This document shows positions 1 through 8,208 of a DNA stretch of 64,000 nt, piece after piece. Below the pieces are notes generated by a model. The model ran no database searches, was not told the DNA's origin, and worked only from the letters and a program-made list of their open reading frames with translations. The translations under genes and the position numbers were made by a program. Source of the DNA: [Scytonema hofmanni] UTEX 2349 (GTDB taxonomy: Bacteria; Cyanobacteriota; Cyanobacteriia; Cyanobacteriales; Nostocaceae); contig NZ_KK073768.1 of the NCBI RefSeq assembly GCF_000582685.1, positions 1,547,600 through 1,611,599 of the forward strand. The letters run 5' to 3'. The number at the start of each line of letters is the position of its first letter. Position 1 is the stretch's first letter.

Positions 1-376
1 CTTGACGATAGGCACTAGGAAGATATCGTAATAAGGTGCCGATGCTAACAAACACCACTAGATAAGGTGCTACAAGCATCTGACGAGTATCGTCCCAGCC
101 AACCTTCAAGTCAACTAAGCGGGTAAATAACGGCGAGAGAAACCACATCCACCACGTAAAGCCTAGATAAAGAATGGGATGCCGCAAGTAGAGGAACACG
201 GCTGTAATCAAAGCTATTATCGGATAGATTAGGCGCAGGCTGGCAGCCGGACCAAGGTAGAACGCTAAGGAAATTAGTAAAAAGCAAAAAATTACGATCC
301 AACCCTGTAGCGATCGCTCTTCTGGAGAATAACTTTCTTTCAAAAAGGGATTAAAAAGTATCTGGTTGGAAGTCAC
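1..376 (-). CDS. O-antigen polymerase-like membrane protein, N-terminal part (runs off the window)
   Basis: Partial gene: about 125 codons are visible and the reading frame is still open at base 1. The proposed start is a GTG whose last bases overlap the TGA stop of the upstream glycosyltransferase (GTGA overlap), the usual sign of translational coupling. The N-terminus (MTSNQILFNPF) is followed by hydrophobic stretches around residues 20-35 (WIVIFCFLLISLAF), 42-58 and 60-75, then LVDLKVGWD and another hydrophobic stretch, which fits a multi-pass inner-membrane protein. Cyanobacterial O-antigen ligase/polymerase-like proteins have this kind of start and close polysaccharide operons. Role in chain polymerisation is inferred from topology and from its place at the end of a glycosyltransferase run. 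Confidence 0.6.
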   Translation of the reverse strand, partial: MTSNQILFNPFLKESYSPEERSLQGWIVIFCFLLISLAFYLGPAASLRLIYPIIALITAVFLYLRHPILYLGFTWWMWFLSPLFTRLVDLKVGWDDTRQMLVAPYLVVFVSIGTLLRYLPSAYRQ

Positions 377-1353
377 TGTACATCTCCAGGGTGCAGGTAG
401 TTTGTTGAGAAGTTTTTCGTCTTATAGTGCTGTTGCCATGTCTGCCAACCCTGAATTCGTCCCTGTATAGATGCCAGCCACTTCTGCCCCGCCAATTTTC
501 CTTCAGTGGGTAGCAACCGCAACCACTGTACAAAACCTAGCGCTCTTCGCGTACCGATTAATATTGCCCAAACCACAAATATAATACGTTGTACTGATGA
601 AAAGTATTCTAGTAAAGCTAGGGTTTCATTATGTACGGCATTACTCCAAGCGATGTTATTAAAATTATCTCGCTGGTCTTCATCAAAACGCTCTGCGGGA
701 TAGTGATCCACTGCGACTAACGGATCGAAAATAATTTTCCAACCCGCTCGTCTCAACGGCAGGGTGAATGCCAATTCAAAATGTGCTTGGGCACCAGTAC
801 CTAGCATCCGCTCATCATAGCGCATTCCTTTCAGGGCGCAAAGGCGAAAACCCATGTTCACTCCCTTAAGTACGTCTACCTCGCGAGCCGGTCCCACACC
901 CAAGTGATGATTGCCAATCACCCGTCCAAACCACTGCACCCGACCGACACTGAATTGATCGCCTACTTCCTTTATTTGCTCCCCTATGTACTGCCAGTCG
1001 CGTCCACCCACAGCCCCGATGCTGCTATCTGACAAAAAGTAAGCTTCCATGCGTTGCAGCCAATCAGGGTGTGGTGCTGCATCGTCGTCGGTTGTGGCAA
1101 CGATATCCCCCTGTGCAAGATCCAAACCTGCATTCATGGCTGCAACTACTCCCGGTACTTTCACCGTTACGGTGCGTAGTGGCAGTGATTCCGGGTTAAA
1201 GCTTTGGAAAAATGTCCAAGTTTCCGCATCAGTATCACGCACCACTACCAATACTTCATCTGCTTGACGAGTTTGCTTTTTCAGCGCTTCCAGGCAACGC
1301 ACCAGGTCTAGAGGTCGGCGATAGGTCGGTATGAGAACGGTGATACTGGTCAT
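373..1353 (-). CDS. Glycosyltransferase family 2
   Basis: A 326-residue GT-A fold glycosyltransferase. The N-terminus ITVLIPTYRRPLDLVRCLEAL is the family 2 nucleotide-sugar binding start, and the TTDDDAAPHPDWL stretch near residue 90 supplies the DXD-type metal-binding acids. A later segment (GTGAQAHFELAFTLPLRRAGW) looks like the acceptor-side ED/QXXRW-type region. A hydrophobic stretch near residue 260 could anchor it to the membrane. The ATG has a strong GAGGAG Shine-Dalgarno 8 bases upstream, located inside the preceding gene, so the start is well supported despite a 98-base overlap with that gene. The sugar donor and acceptor cannot be read from sequence; a role in heterocyst envelope polysaccharide assembly is inferred from position. 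Confidence 0.85.
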   Translation of the reverse strand: MTSITVLIPTYRRPLDLVRCLEALKKQTRQADEVLVVVRDTDAETWTFFQSFNPESLPLRTVTVKVPGVVAAMNAGLDLAQGDIVATTDDDAAPHPDWLQRMEAYFLSDSSIGAVGGRDWQYIGEQIKEVGDQFSVGRVQWFGRVIGNHHLGVGPAREVDVLKGVNMGFRLCALKGMRYDERMLGTGAQAHFELAFTLPLRRAGWKIIFDPLVAVDHYPAERFDEDQRDNFNNIAWSNAVHNETLALLEYFSSVQRIIFVVWAILIGTRRALGFVQWLRLLPTEGKLAGQKWLASIQGRIQGWQTWQQHYKTKNFSTNYLHPGDVQ

Positions 1354-2473
1354 TTACTAACTCCTCAAATAAATCTACATAGCTTTGAGCCTTACTAGTC
1401 CAAGTATTTTGTTCTGCGATGATGCGGGCAGCTTGACCCATTTTTTCCCTAAGATGGCGATCGCTTTTTAAAATATTCAGTGCTTCTGCCAAACCGTTGG
1501 CATCATCGGAGTCTGCTAAAACAAATCCACAATCTGGTGTGACTATTTCTGCACCCCCTGCTGTAGTTGCGGTAATTACGGGTAGTCCTGATGCCATTGC
1601 TTCCATCATGACTAAGGTGCAAGCTTCGTAACGTGAGGGAAATACGAATACATCCGCTGCTTGCATAAGTTGGGCAATGTCGCGCCGAAATCCCAAAAAG
1701 TGTACTCGCTCACTTAAGGAAAGGGACGCTGCTAGCTCAGGATAAGGACTACCGGCAGTATCACCCGCAACTGCCAAGTGTACATCCGGAACTTGTACTA
1801 AGGCATGTAATACTGTGTCTAAGTTCTTGCGATTGGTACGGATATCCCCGGCGAAAAGGGCTAGAGTTACATTTTCTGGTAGACCTAATTTTTGTCGGTC
1901 TGTGGCACCTGGAACAAATTCTTCCACATCCACACCATTCAAAATCACGCGAATGCGATCGCTTTCGATTCCTAAGTCTTCTACCAATTCATTTTTGATT
2001 TTCTCAGATACTGCCACTGACACTTTCGCTTGACGAAATGCCTTTTTTTCCCAATAGCTGTTTAAATTTGTGTAGAGCCAATGGTAAAAACCATAAATAT
2101 TACGGTTGACTCGTGATGTGTGTACAGGCGATCGCAACCAAGAAGTGTGTACAAATTGTGATGTATTTACGTCTCCTTTCTCCGAAGTAATCGCACCGTA
2201 CACTTGTACTAAATCAAATTCATGGCGATGTTTACGCAACCAAGAAGCGCTTGCCCTGGAAAACATCATTTCCCGCACAAGTTGCGTTGGATAACCTTCG
2301 ACGGAAAAATAAACCCAATTAACCTGGCTATTTTCTTGTAATTCTGGAGCTACTTTTCTGGCTACTAAAGTGACATGATGTCCGCGACGAATCGCTTCCC
2401 AGACAATCTCATAGTTTGCCCGACCTTGACCATCACCTTTAATTACATATGGCGTAACTATACAAAGTTTCAC
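1256..2473 (-). CDS. Glycosyltransferase family 4
   Basis: A 405-residue GT-B glycosyltransferase. The N-terminal domain starts MKLCIVTPYVIKGDGQGRANYE with the glycine-rich acceptor-side loop; the C-terminal donor domain has ILNGVDVEEF, FAGDIRTNRKNLD and the EX7E signature (EACTLVMMEAMASGLPVI). Such retaining enzymes transfer a sugar from a nucleotide donor to a growing lipid-linked chain at the cytoplasmic face. The last 33 or so residues, a polar tail rich in Ser, Pro and Gly, are encoded in the 98 bases that overlap the next gene. They fall after the expected end of the fold (YVDLFEELV), so the original stop may have been lost and the tail acquired by read-through. Confidence 0.85.
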   Translation of the reverse strand: MKLCIVTPYVIKGDGQGRANYEIVWEAIRRGHHVTLVARKVAPELQENSQVNWVYFSVEGYPTQLVREMMFSRASASWLRKHRHEFDLVQVYGAITSEKGDVNTSQFVHTSWLRSPVHTSRVNRNIYGFYHWLYTNLNSYWEKKAFRQAKVSVAVSEKIKNELVEDLGIESDRIRVILNGVDVEEFVPGATDRQKLGLPENVTLALFAGDIRTNRKNLDTVLHALVQVPDVHLAVAGDTAGSPYPELAASLSLSERVHFLGFRRDIAQLMQAADVFVFPSRYEACTLVMMEAMASGLPVITATTAGGAEIVTPDCGFVLADSDDANGLAEALNILKSDRHLREKMGQAARIIAEQNTWTSKAQSYVDLFEELVNDQYHRSHTDLSPTSRPGALPGSAEKANSSSR

Positions 2474-2543
2474 AAACCACCTTCCTTTTAATTTAATTGA
2501 TCCCAGCGCAGTTTTTTACAAACTTATAAATTTCCAACTCTCA

Positions 2544-3545
2544 TCAACTTAATTGTTTTTCTCCTCCTAATAATTGATTGGCTAAAGGTTGCGGAATAAA
2601 GCTTATTATAAGTGCTACTATAGATCGCAAATTAAACTTTTGTTCGTTAAACACACGCCAAAGATAAGGACGTGCTTCTGGTATTTTTTTAGTTCGCATC
2701 AAACCAATAGCCAAAGTTGTATTAGCTTCTAACCATTTTTGTTTAAAGTATGACTTAAACTCTTTTAATTTGCTATCTTCCATAAACCGCTCATAACAAA
2801 ATATTTCGTTTTGTGCTTTCCGAATTTTTATTTGAGCATCTCGACTACCACTTAGCATAGTATCAGTTTGCTCATGAGCACGATAACGAGTTAGTCGTTC
2901 TGGATAATAATAAGTTCCATGACCAGATATAGAACACATGTATGCCAGATATATATCCCACATACCGCCAACTTCAGGAGGAATACTATCCCAATCAACA
3001 AAGTCATTGCGAATCACACAAGCTGCGGCAGTAGGTATACTTTTATCTATTAACCCGATTTGGACTAAATTTTGATGAACTCCTTGTGCAAGCTGGTCAC
3101 GTTTATAATAGCGTGTATTTCCTTCAGTACCAGCATAATCAATTACGCCATCTGCATCTATAATGTATTGATCGCAAAAAGCTAAAATTAAATCTGGATG
3201 TTCTTCTAACGGCGGAATCAGCTTTTCTAAAAAGTCTTCGTTCCACATGTCATCGTCATGGAGACTAGCTACGTATTTTCCTCGTGCCATTTTGAATGCG
3301 TGCATTTGATTAGCAAACATTCCGACATTTGTTGGCTGTCTCCAAAATCGAATGCGTGAATCATCAAAAGATTCAACTATTGCTTGAGTATTTTCTGTAC
3401 TGCAATTATCAGAAATGATAATTTCAATGTTTTGATAAGTCTGCTGGACAGCACTAGCGATCGCCACTTGAAGATACTCTGGTCGATTATAAGTGGGTAT
3501 AACAACACTGACTAAAGGTTTGTTTAATTTAATATCCACAAACAT
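2544..3545 (-). CDS. Glycosyltransferase family 2
   Basis: A 333-residue family 2 glycosyltransferase. LVSVVIPTYNRPEYLQVAIAS near the N-terminus, the IISDNCS stretch and the SLHDDDMW metal-binding acids near residue 96 are diagnostic. The middle part (IPPEVGGMWDIYLAYMCS, RLTRYRAHEQTD) matches the acceptor region seen in polysaccharide rhamnosyl/galactosyl-type transferases, though the substrate is not predictable. The C-terminus is hydrophobic (IVALIISFIPQPLA), suggesting peripheral membrane attachment. It sits 70 bases upstream of the GT4 gene on the same strand and is preceded by a decayed glycosyltransferase stump, so it may have been brought in when its neighbour was broken. Confidence 0.85.
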   Translation of the reverse strand: MFVDIKLNKPLVSVVIPTYNRPEYLQVAIASAVQQTYQNIEIIISDNCSTENTQAIVESFDDSRIRFWRQPTNVGMFANQMHAFKMARGKYVASLHDDDMWNEDFLEKLIPPLEEHPDLILAFCDQYIIDADGVIDYAGTEGNTRYYKRDQLAQGVHQNLVQIGLIDKSIPTAAACVIRNDFVDWDSIPPEVGGMWDIYLAYMCSISGHGTYYYPERLTRYRAHEQTDTMLSGSRDAQIKIRKAQNEIFCYERFMEDSKLKEFKSYFKQKWLEANTTLAIGLMRTKKIPEARPYLWRVFNEQKFNLRSIVALIISFIPQPLANQLLGGEKQLS

Positions 3546-3554
3546 TTTTACACC

Positions 3555-3677
3555 TTATATATATTCGGCGATAATTATGTAATCGGCAAACTGACTAGTG
3601 ACAGACAAAAAGCGATCAACAATCCATGCTTCATTCTTAACAGGAGTCATTACTACAATTTTCGCAATTTTGTTCAT
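3555..3677 (-). pseudogene. Remnant of a family 2 glycosyltransferase (first 40 residues)
   Basis: A short reading frame starts at ATG 3677 and stops at TAA 3555. It encodes MNKIAKIVVMTPVKNEAW, then IVDRFLSVTSQFADYIIIAEYI. The MTPVKNEAWI..RFLS..SQFAD.III pattern is the standard start of a glycosyltransferase family 2 protein in cyanobacterial polysaccharide clusters, where it normally continues into an acidic donor-binding loop. Here it stops right after the second beta strand, with no continuation in other frames before the next gene. It is best read as the 5' stump of a deleted gene. A functional 40-residue peptide is much less likely. It was too short for routine ORF calling. Confidence 0.7.
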
Positions 3678-3755
3678 AGTCATTTATTCGTAGTTTCTCG
3701 TCTGAAGAAATGAAAAGTTATTAACATACTAAAATTAAGTTTTATTTGCTGCTTT

Positions 3756-4637
3756 TTATATAGAGATGCTGGTATCGGAGTTAGCAACATTTGTGGATTC
3801 AATACGCCAAAGATGTTTAAAAAGTAAAGGAACGCCGACAAGTAACGTCATCAACTCTATTAAGACGCTTTTTAATTTTCCTTTAAGTAAGTTATTAAGA
3901 AGCAATCCGATGGTATATTTGGCAAAAAAGAAGGTTATATCGAGGGCATTTTCATGACCATTAGCTCTTTTATGTTTGTTCATATGATATGCATTAGCAG
4001 CAGATCGCTTAGGAATGGCTGCTATTGCCTGTTTTAAGGAAATTAACCTTACTGGGTGGTCAACCCGGGCATTCGGTACAAAAGAAATCTTTGTAAGTGC
4101 TGACAAGCGTTGTTGTAGATCGACATCTTCACCGAGAGCTAAAGAATAATTACTATCAAATCCGCCAATTTCTTCAAATAGCGATCGCTTGACTGCAATA
4201 TTGGCAGACCAAAAACATCCACCAGTCAGATTAACAGGACACTCACACAAATCCTGATTGCGATCGCCTAAGGGATGAATTGCCCCCTCTAAAGCCAGAG
4301 ACTCACCTTTAATAGCTTCTGCATAGCCACTTAACCAATTTGGATTTGGCAAGCAATCATCATCTATAAAAGCCAGCCACTCACCTTGAGCATACTTAGC
4401 ACCATTGTTTCTGTTACTTGCTGGACCTTTCCTTGGACCTGCAACCCATTTCACCCAAGGATAATGCTCACGAATCATCTCCTCTGCAGTTGTTTTATAG
4501 CCGTCATCACTAACGATTACTTGGTACTTATCTGCTGGAAAGGTTTGAACCCCAGGTGCTAGAAGATCCAAGCATTTTGCCAGCAAATCATTGCGATGGT
4601 AGGTAGGAATAATCACACTTATCATAAACTGGTTCAT
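3756..4637 (-). CDS. Glycosyltransferase family 2
   Basis: A 293-residue family 2 glycosyltransferase. It begins MNQFMISVIIPTYHRNDLLAKCL, has the AFIDDDCLPNPNW acidic metal-binding motif near residue 90, the GGCFWSANIAVKRSLFEEIGGFD stretch of the central acceptor region, and an ED-type motif in SLALGEDVDLQQRL. A hydrophobic C-terminal segment (IELMTLLVGVPLLF) may bind the membrane. The start overlaps the stop of the upstream gene by one base (TAATG), so the two are translated together. Donor and acceptor are unknown; envelope polysaccharide synthesis is inferred from the operon. Confidence 0.87.
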   Translation of the reverse strand: MNQFMISVIIPTYHRNDLLAKCLDLLAPGVQTFPADKYQVIVSDDGYKTTAEEMIREHYPWVKWVAGPRKGPASNRNNGAKYAQGEWLAFIDDDCLPNPNWLSGYAEAIKGESLALEGAIHPLGDRNQDLCECPVNLTGGCFWSANIAVKRSLFEEIGGFDSNYSLALGEDVDLQQRLSALTKISFVPNARVDHPVRLISLKQAIAAIPKRSAANAYHMNKHKRANGHENALDITFFFAKYTIGLLLNNLLKGKLKSVLIELMTLLVGVPLLFKHLWRIESTNVANSDTSISI

Positions 4638-5779
4638 TAGCGTTTTGTCTCCAAAAAAGTGGTTAAAAGACTTTGCCCAAATACTTGTCTAGAAAACAGC
4701 TTATTAGCTCTTTCCCAAGCAGCAGTTCTTAGAGATAGCAAATCACTATCAAGTAGATCAAAAACCTTTTCTCTGAAGTCTTCTTCTGAAGATAAAGAGT
4801 AAAAAACTCCGGAATCGCCAATAATTTCATCAAAGGGTGATATTTTTGGCGCAACAACACTCAAGCCTTGACTCATTGCTTCTACAAGTACGTAGCCCCA
4901 GTCATCAAGACACGAACCCAATAGAAATACATCGTGTTCAGTCATTAATTCTTGCAACTGACTTCTAGGTGCAAATCCTTTAAATTCTGCGGGGAAGCCG
5001 TCAGCACACACCCATTCCTTGAAAGGATCACTTGCGTTTCCAACTAAAGTCAAACTAAATTTTTGATGAATTCCAGATTTGAGGGCACCAATCATCCAGG
5101 CAACTCCTTTTCTTGATTCCTCTAACGATTGTGCCGCGATTAACAATTTGGGGAGGTTCTGGTCATGCTTGCAAGGCTTTGCTGTACTAATAAAAGTTCC
5201 TGGATAAATAACACGCGCTTTCACACCTTGAGAAATTAACTCACTACCCATTTTTTGCGACACTGGCAAAACCGAAGTAGCACTTCTATAAGAACGCCAA
5301 TCTTTCCGCCACCATCCGACATTAAGGATGAATTCTCTCACCCAATTTATTAAACTTTTACCTTTGGCGAATTTACTAATCTTTAATATGTAGCCTTGCA
5401 AGGAAGTTGGGTATGCCCATCCGACAACGTACTGAGGCACATTCACCCGTGGATCTTCTAAATTAGATTGATTCAAGAAATAAGCAGATGGTGTAATGCT
5501 TTGTTGTTGCAAATGTTTGTGTAACTCGTAAGTAAAGCCAGAAGAATTTGAAGAAAGACCGTTAAACTCGCGGGCAATGCGTGCAATAATATTCTTACTT
5601 GTAACCTCTTTTGACTCTGGGTTAAATCGGATAATATCAACCCCAGGAGTGCCTGGAAGTTTAACTTCATTGGCACAAATTAGTAAAACAGGTTGACCTA
5701 GCTCATGAAGAGCATGTGCTGCTTCCCAGCACCATGATGCCATCCCGTTATAATTATATAAATATGCAACTACAAACAT
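4637..5779 (-). CDS. Glycosyltransferase family 4
   Basis: A GT-B glycosyltransferase of about 380 residues. I place the start at the ATG at 5779 (MFVVAYLYNYNGMASWCWEAAHAL), because the glycine/tryptophan loop of the fold follows directly and because an upstream in-frame ATG at 5839 would add 20 uncharacteristic residues and overlap the preceding gene by 55 bases. The C-terminal domain has LLIAAQSLEESRKGV, a donor-binding LVGNASDPF region and the late EX7E-like signature (DDWGYVLVEAMSQGLSVVAP). Five bases separate it from the preceding gene and it overlaps the following one by one base, so it is a tight operon member. Confidence 0.85.
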   Translation of the reverse strand: MFVVAYLYNYNGMASWCWEAAHALHELGQPVLLICANEVKLPGTPGVDIIRFNPESKEVTSKNIIARIAREFNGLSSNSSGFTYELHKHLQQQSITPSAYFLNQSNLEDPRVNVPQYVVGWAYPTSLQGYILKISKFAKGKSLINWVREFILNVGWWRKDWRSYRSATSVLPVSQKMGSELISQGVKARVIYPGTFISTAKPCKHDQNLPKLLIAAQSLEESRKGVAWMIGALKSGIHQKFSLTLVGNASDPFKEWVCADGFPAEFKGFAPRSQLQELMTEHDVFLLGSCLDDWGYVLVEAMSQGLSVVAPKISPFDEIIGDSGVFYSLSSEEDFREKVFDLLDSDLLSLRTAAWERANKLFSRQVFGQSLLTTFLETKR

Positions 5780-5784
5780 ATAGG

Positions 5785-6969
5785 TTATGTGTTTACATTG
5801 TGAATTAAATTGACATAATCTAAGCCTAATTTGTCCCAACTAAAGCGATTGTAGGCAGACTCATGACGTCTTTGGCGCTTAGAGACATCCTGAGATTCTT
5901 GTAGGGCTTGGGGTATTAAAGAAGCTAAATTCCCTGGGATCTCAAAATTATCTAAATACTCATTGTTACCCAATACAAAACGGATAACTTTATGCTCGTG
6001 AGCAAGACAAGGCAAACCATGAGACATTGCCTCTAAAAATACACGTCCAAACCCTTCCCCTAAAGAAGCTAAAACAAAAGCATCAGCTATTTTGTAGTAA
6101 TTTGCCATTTCTTTTTGAGGGACAGTTCGTACCTGAAAGTTTTCAGCACCTAAGAGTTGATTACCAAGGTTGATAATTTCTGGTGAGTCTGAATTTTGTT
6201 GACCTAGTAAGAGAAGATAGGGACGTGGTTCAGGCAAACTCGCAATCTCACGAATCACGTAATCCATGCGTTTATGATTTTTACTGATAACTCCAACCGA
6301 GACAATCAAAGGACGCTTCTCAGGCAATTTCAGTTTATGGCGTAAAGCTTCTCGTTCATTGGGTGTAAGTATTTGCAATTGAGAAGACATCTGGATACCA
6401 TAGGGAACTAAAGTTTGTTTCTCTGATGGTTGTCCGGCTTCTAATGCATTTTGTAAATGAATAGGAGCTAGTTGCTGTACATGATCCCAGCGGGGGAAAG
6501 GTGGAAGTATTGGACCACCGTTGGAAAATAAAAGTTTGTAATTTTGCTTACTCAAGCGGCGCCAGTACCAAAGCAAATTACCTAAATTTTCATCACTAAA
6601 GAAAATAACATCTGGTTTCTTAGTTTGGATGTGAGGCACAAGGCTCAAGAAAAATGTTATTTGTTCAATAAAATATCCTTCACCTCTACGAAATAATATT
6701 TCTGTAATATCTCCTAAGAATATGGCGAATTTATCATCACGTCTTAGGTTCCACAAAACAATTTCTTTTTCCGAAGAGTCTCCACCACCTTTAAATAAGG
6801 TAATATCAAGGGTAGGTTCTTGGGATAAAGCATCAAAACATTCTTGAGTAAAAGATTCATATCCTCGCTTTACATGACCAAGACCTGAACATACAATAAA
6901 AATTTTGGTGATTTTATTATCTTTATCTAAAGTTACTGTAGAGGTGTTTTTTCTAGTTTTTAATATCAT
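5785..6969 (-). CDS. Glycosyltransferase family 4
   Basis: A GT-B glycosyltransferase of about 394 residues, starting MILKTRKNTSTVTLDKDN and then KIFIVCSGLGHVKRGYESF, a glycine-rich acceptor-domain loop. The donor domain shows LIVSVGVISKNHKRMDYVI and the EX7E signature in ASLGEGFGRVFLEAMSHGLPCL. The reading frame continues 45 codons further upstream to a TTG at 7104, but that extension is the broken tail of another gene (see the adjacent remnant). The ATG at 6969 overlaps the original stop of that remnant as ATGA, which strongly supports this start. Function in polysaccharide synthesis is inferred from context. Confidence 0.82.
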   Translation of the reverse strand: MILKTRKNTSTVTLDKDNKITKIFIVCSGLGHVKRGYESFTQECFDALSQEPTLDITLFKGGGDSSEKEIVLWNLRRDDKFAIFLGDITEILFRRGEGYFIEQITFFLSLVPHIQTKKPDVIFFSDENLGNLLWYWRRLSKQNYKLLFSNGGPILPPFPRWDHVQQLAPIHLQNALEAGQPSEKQTLVPYGIQMSSQLQILTPNEREALRHKLKLPEKRPLIVSVGVISKNHKRMDYVIREIASLPEPRPYLLLLGQQNSDSPEIINLGNQLLGAENFQVRTVPQKEMANYYKIADAFVLASLGEGFGRVFLEAMSHGLPCLAHEHKVIRFVLGNNEYLDNFEIPGNLASLIPQALQESQDVSKRQRRHESAYNRFSWDKLGLDYVNLIHNVNT

Positions 6970-7104
6970 ATTTCTACATTCCTCAAAAACTTTGCCGGAT
7001 TGCCAACTACTATTATTTTTTCTCCAACATCCTTGGTAACTACACAAACCAGCACCGACTATCGGGCGATCGCCGATGCTGCCACCATACTGGCATCTAA
7101 TCAA
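6966..7104 (-). pseudogene. Frameshifted C-terminal remnant of a hexapeptide-repeat acyltransferase
   Basis: Two frames together spell the end of a left-handed beta-helix acetyltransferase. The first frame reads GGSIGDRPIVGAG; a one-base shift then gives CVVTKDVGEKIIVVGNPAKF followed by LRNVEI and a TGA. VVTKDV and VVGNPAK are the hallmark closing motifs of this family (sugar O/N-acetyltransferases such as NeuD/WbbJ types). No upstream part of the gene is visible before the epimerase gene, so both a 5' deletion and a frameshift are needed. The stop overlaps the ATG of the downstream glycosyltransferase, showing that this was once an intact member of the same operon. Confidence 0.72.
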
Positions 7105-7158
7105 ACAATCAATCTATATTCAGATTACAGTAGTTTATAGTTCAATTCCTGAAAATTG

Positions 7159-8208
7159 CTATAATCGCTCCTGCCAAGCTTTAGTAATCTCAGTAAAGAT
7201 GTCAATTAGGGACTTCGTAATTGACCATTGAGGATAATGTTGCTGCATCTTTCGCAAATCACTGTAGTAGCAGATGTGATCGCCTTCGCGGTTTTTGTCT
7301 ACATATTCATACTCCATTTTTTTACCACTGAGAGAAGCAACGATATCAAATGCTTCTAAAATTGAGCATGTGTTTTCTTTACCACCACCAAGATTGTAAA
7401 CTTCGCCACAACGAGGATCTTGAATAAACGCTTCAATGAAGCGAGCTACATCATAAGAGTGAATATTGTCGCGTACCTGTTTGCCTTTATAACCGTAAAT
7501 CTTGTAGGTGCGGTGTTCCAAGTTGCATTTCACTAGATAACTTAGAAATCCATGCAATTCCACTCCGGAGTGATTTGGACCTGTAAGACAACCACCACGC
7601 AAGCAACAAGTTTTCAAACCAAAGTATCGACCGTACTCCTGCACCATAATGTCAGCAGCAACTTTAGAAGCACCAAATAGGGAATGTTTGGATTGGTCAA
7701 TACGGAATGTTTCGGGAATACCATAGTGATAAATTGGGTCAGCATAATCCCAGCGTTTTTCCAACTCCATCATTGGAATCTCGTTAGGTGCATCCCCATA
7801 TACTTTATTAGTAGATAAATGTACGAAAGGAGCTTCTGGTGCAAATCGACGAGTCGCTTCTATAAGATTCAATGTCCCGACAGCATTGGTGTCAAAGTCG
7901 TCAAAGGGAATTGCTGCTGCCCGATCGTGGCTAGGTTGTGCTGCTGCGTGGACGATCGCATCTGGTCTTAGGCTATCAATCAAATCTAGAACACCTTGGC
8001 GATCGCGAATATCTACTTCATGATGTAGGAAGTTTTTGATTAGAGATTTCAAACGCTCTTGATTCCAGCGAGTGTCTCCTTGTGGTCCAAAAAAAACAGC
8101 CCTCTGGTTATTATCAACACCATGAATTGCCCAACCTTGAGCGGCAAAATGTAGGCAAACTTCAGAACCAATTAATCCTGAGGAACCAGTTACAAGTAAT
8201 TTTTTCAT
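7159..8208 (-). CDS. NAD-dependent epimerase/dehydratase, CDP-paratose 2-epimerase-like
   Basis: A 349-residue extended short-chain dehydrogenase. The Rossmann start KLLVTGSSGLIGSEV carries the TGXXGXXG NAD-binding loop; HAAAQPSHDRAA and LSTNKVYGDAPN match the substrate-binding segments of CDP-paratose/tyvelose 2-epimerase-like proteins. The usual catalytic Tyr of the YXXXK pair is Phe179 here (SLFGASK, Lys183). I recall other cyanobacterial members with the same SLFGASK, so it may be a subfamily trait. Expected role: making or epimerising a nucleotide sugar donor for the surrounding transferases. It overlaps the upstream glycosyltransferase by four bases (ATGA). Confidence 0.8.
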   Translation of the reverse strand: MKKLLVTGSSGLIGSEVCLHFAAQGWAIHGVDNNQRAVFFGPQGDTRWNQERLKSLIKNFLHHEVDIRDRQGVLDLIDSLRPDAIVHAAAQPSHDRAAAIPFDDFDTNAVGTLNLIEATRRFAPEAPFVHLSTNKVYGDAPNEIPMMELEKRWDYADPIYHYGIPETFRIDQSKHSLFGASKVAADIMVQEYGRYFGLKTCCLRGGCLTGPNHSGVELHGFLSYLVKCNLEHRTYKIYGYKGKQVRDNIHSYDVARFIEAFIQDPRCGEVYNLGGGKENTCSILEAFDIVASLSGKKMEYEYVDKNREGDHICYYSDLRKMQQHYPQWSITKSLIDIFTEITKAWQERL

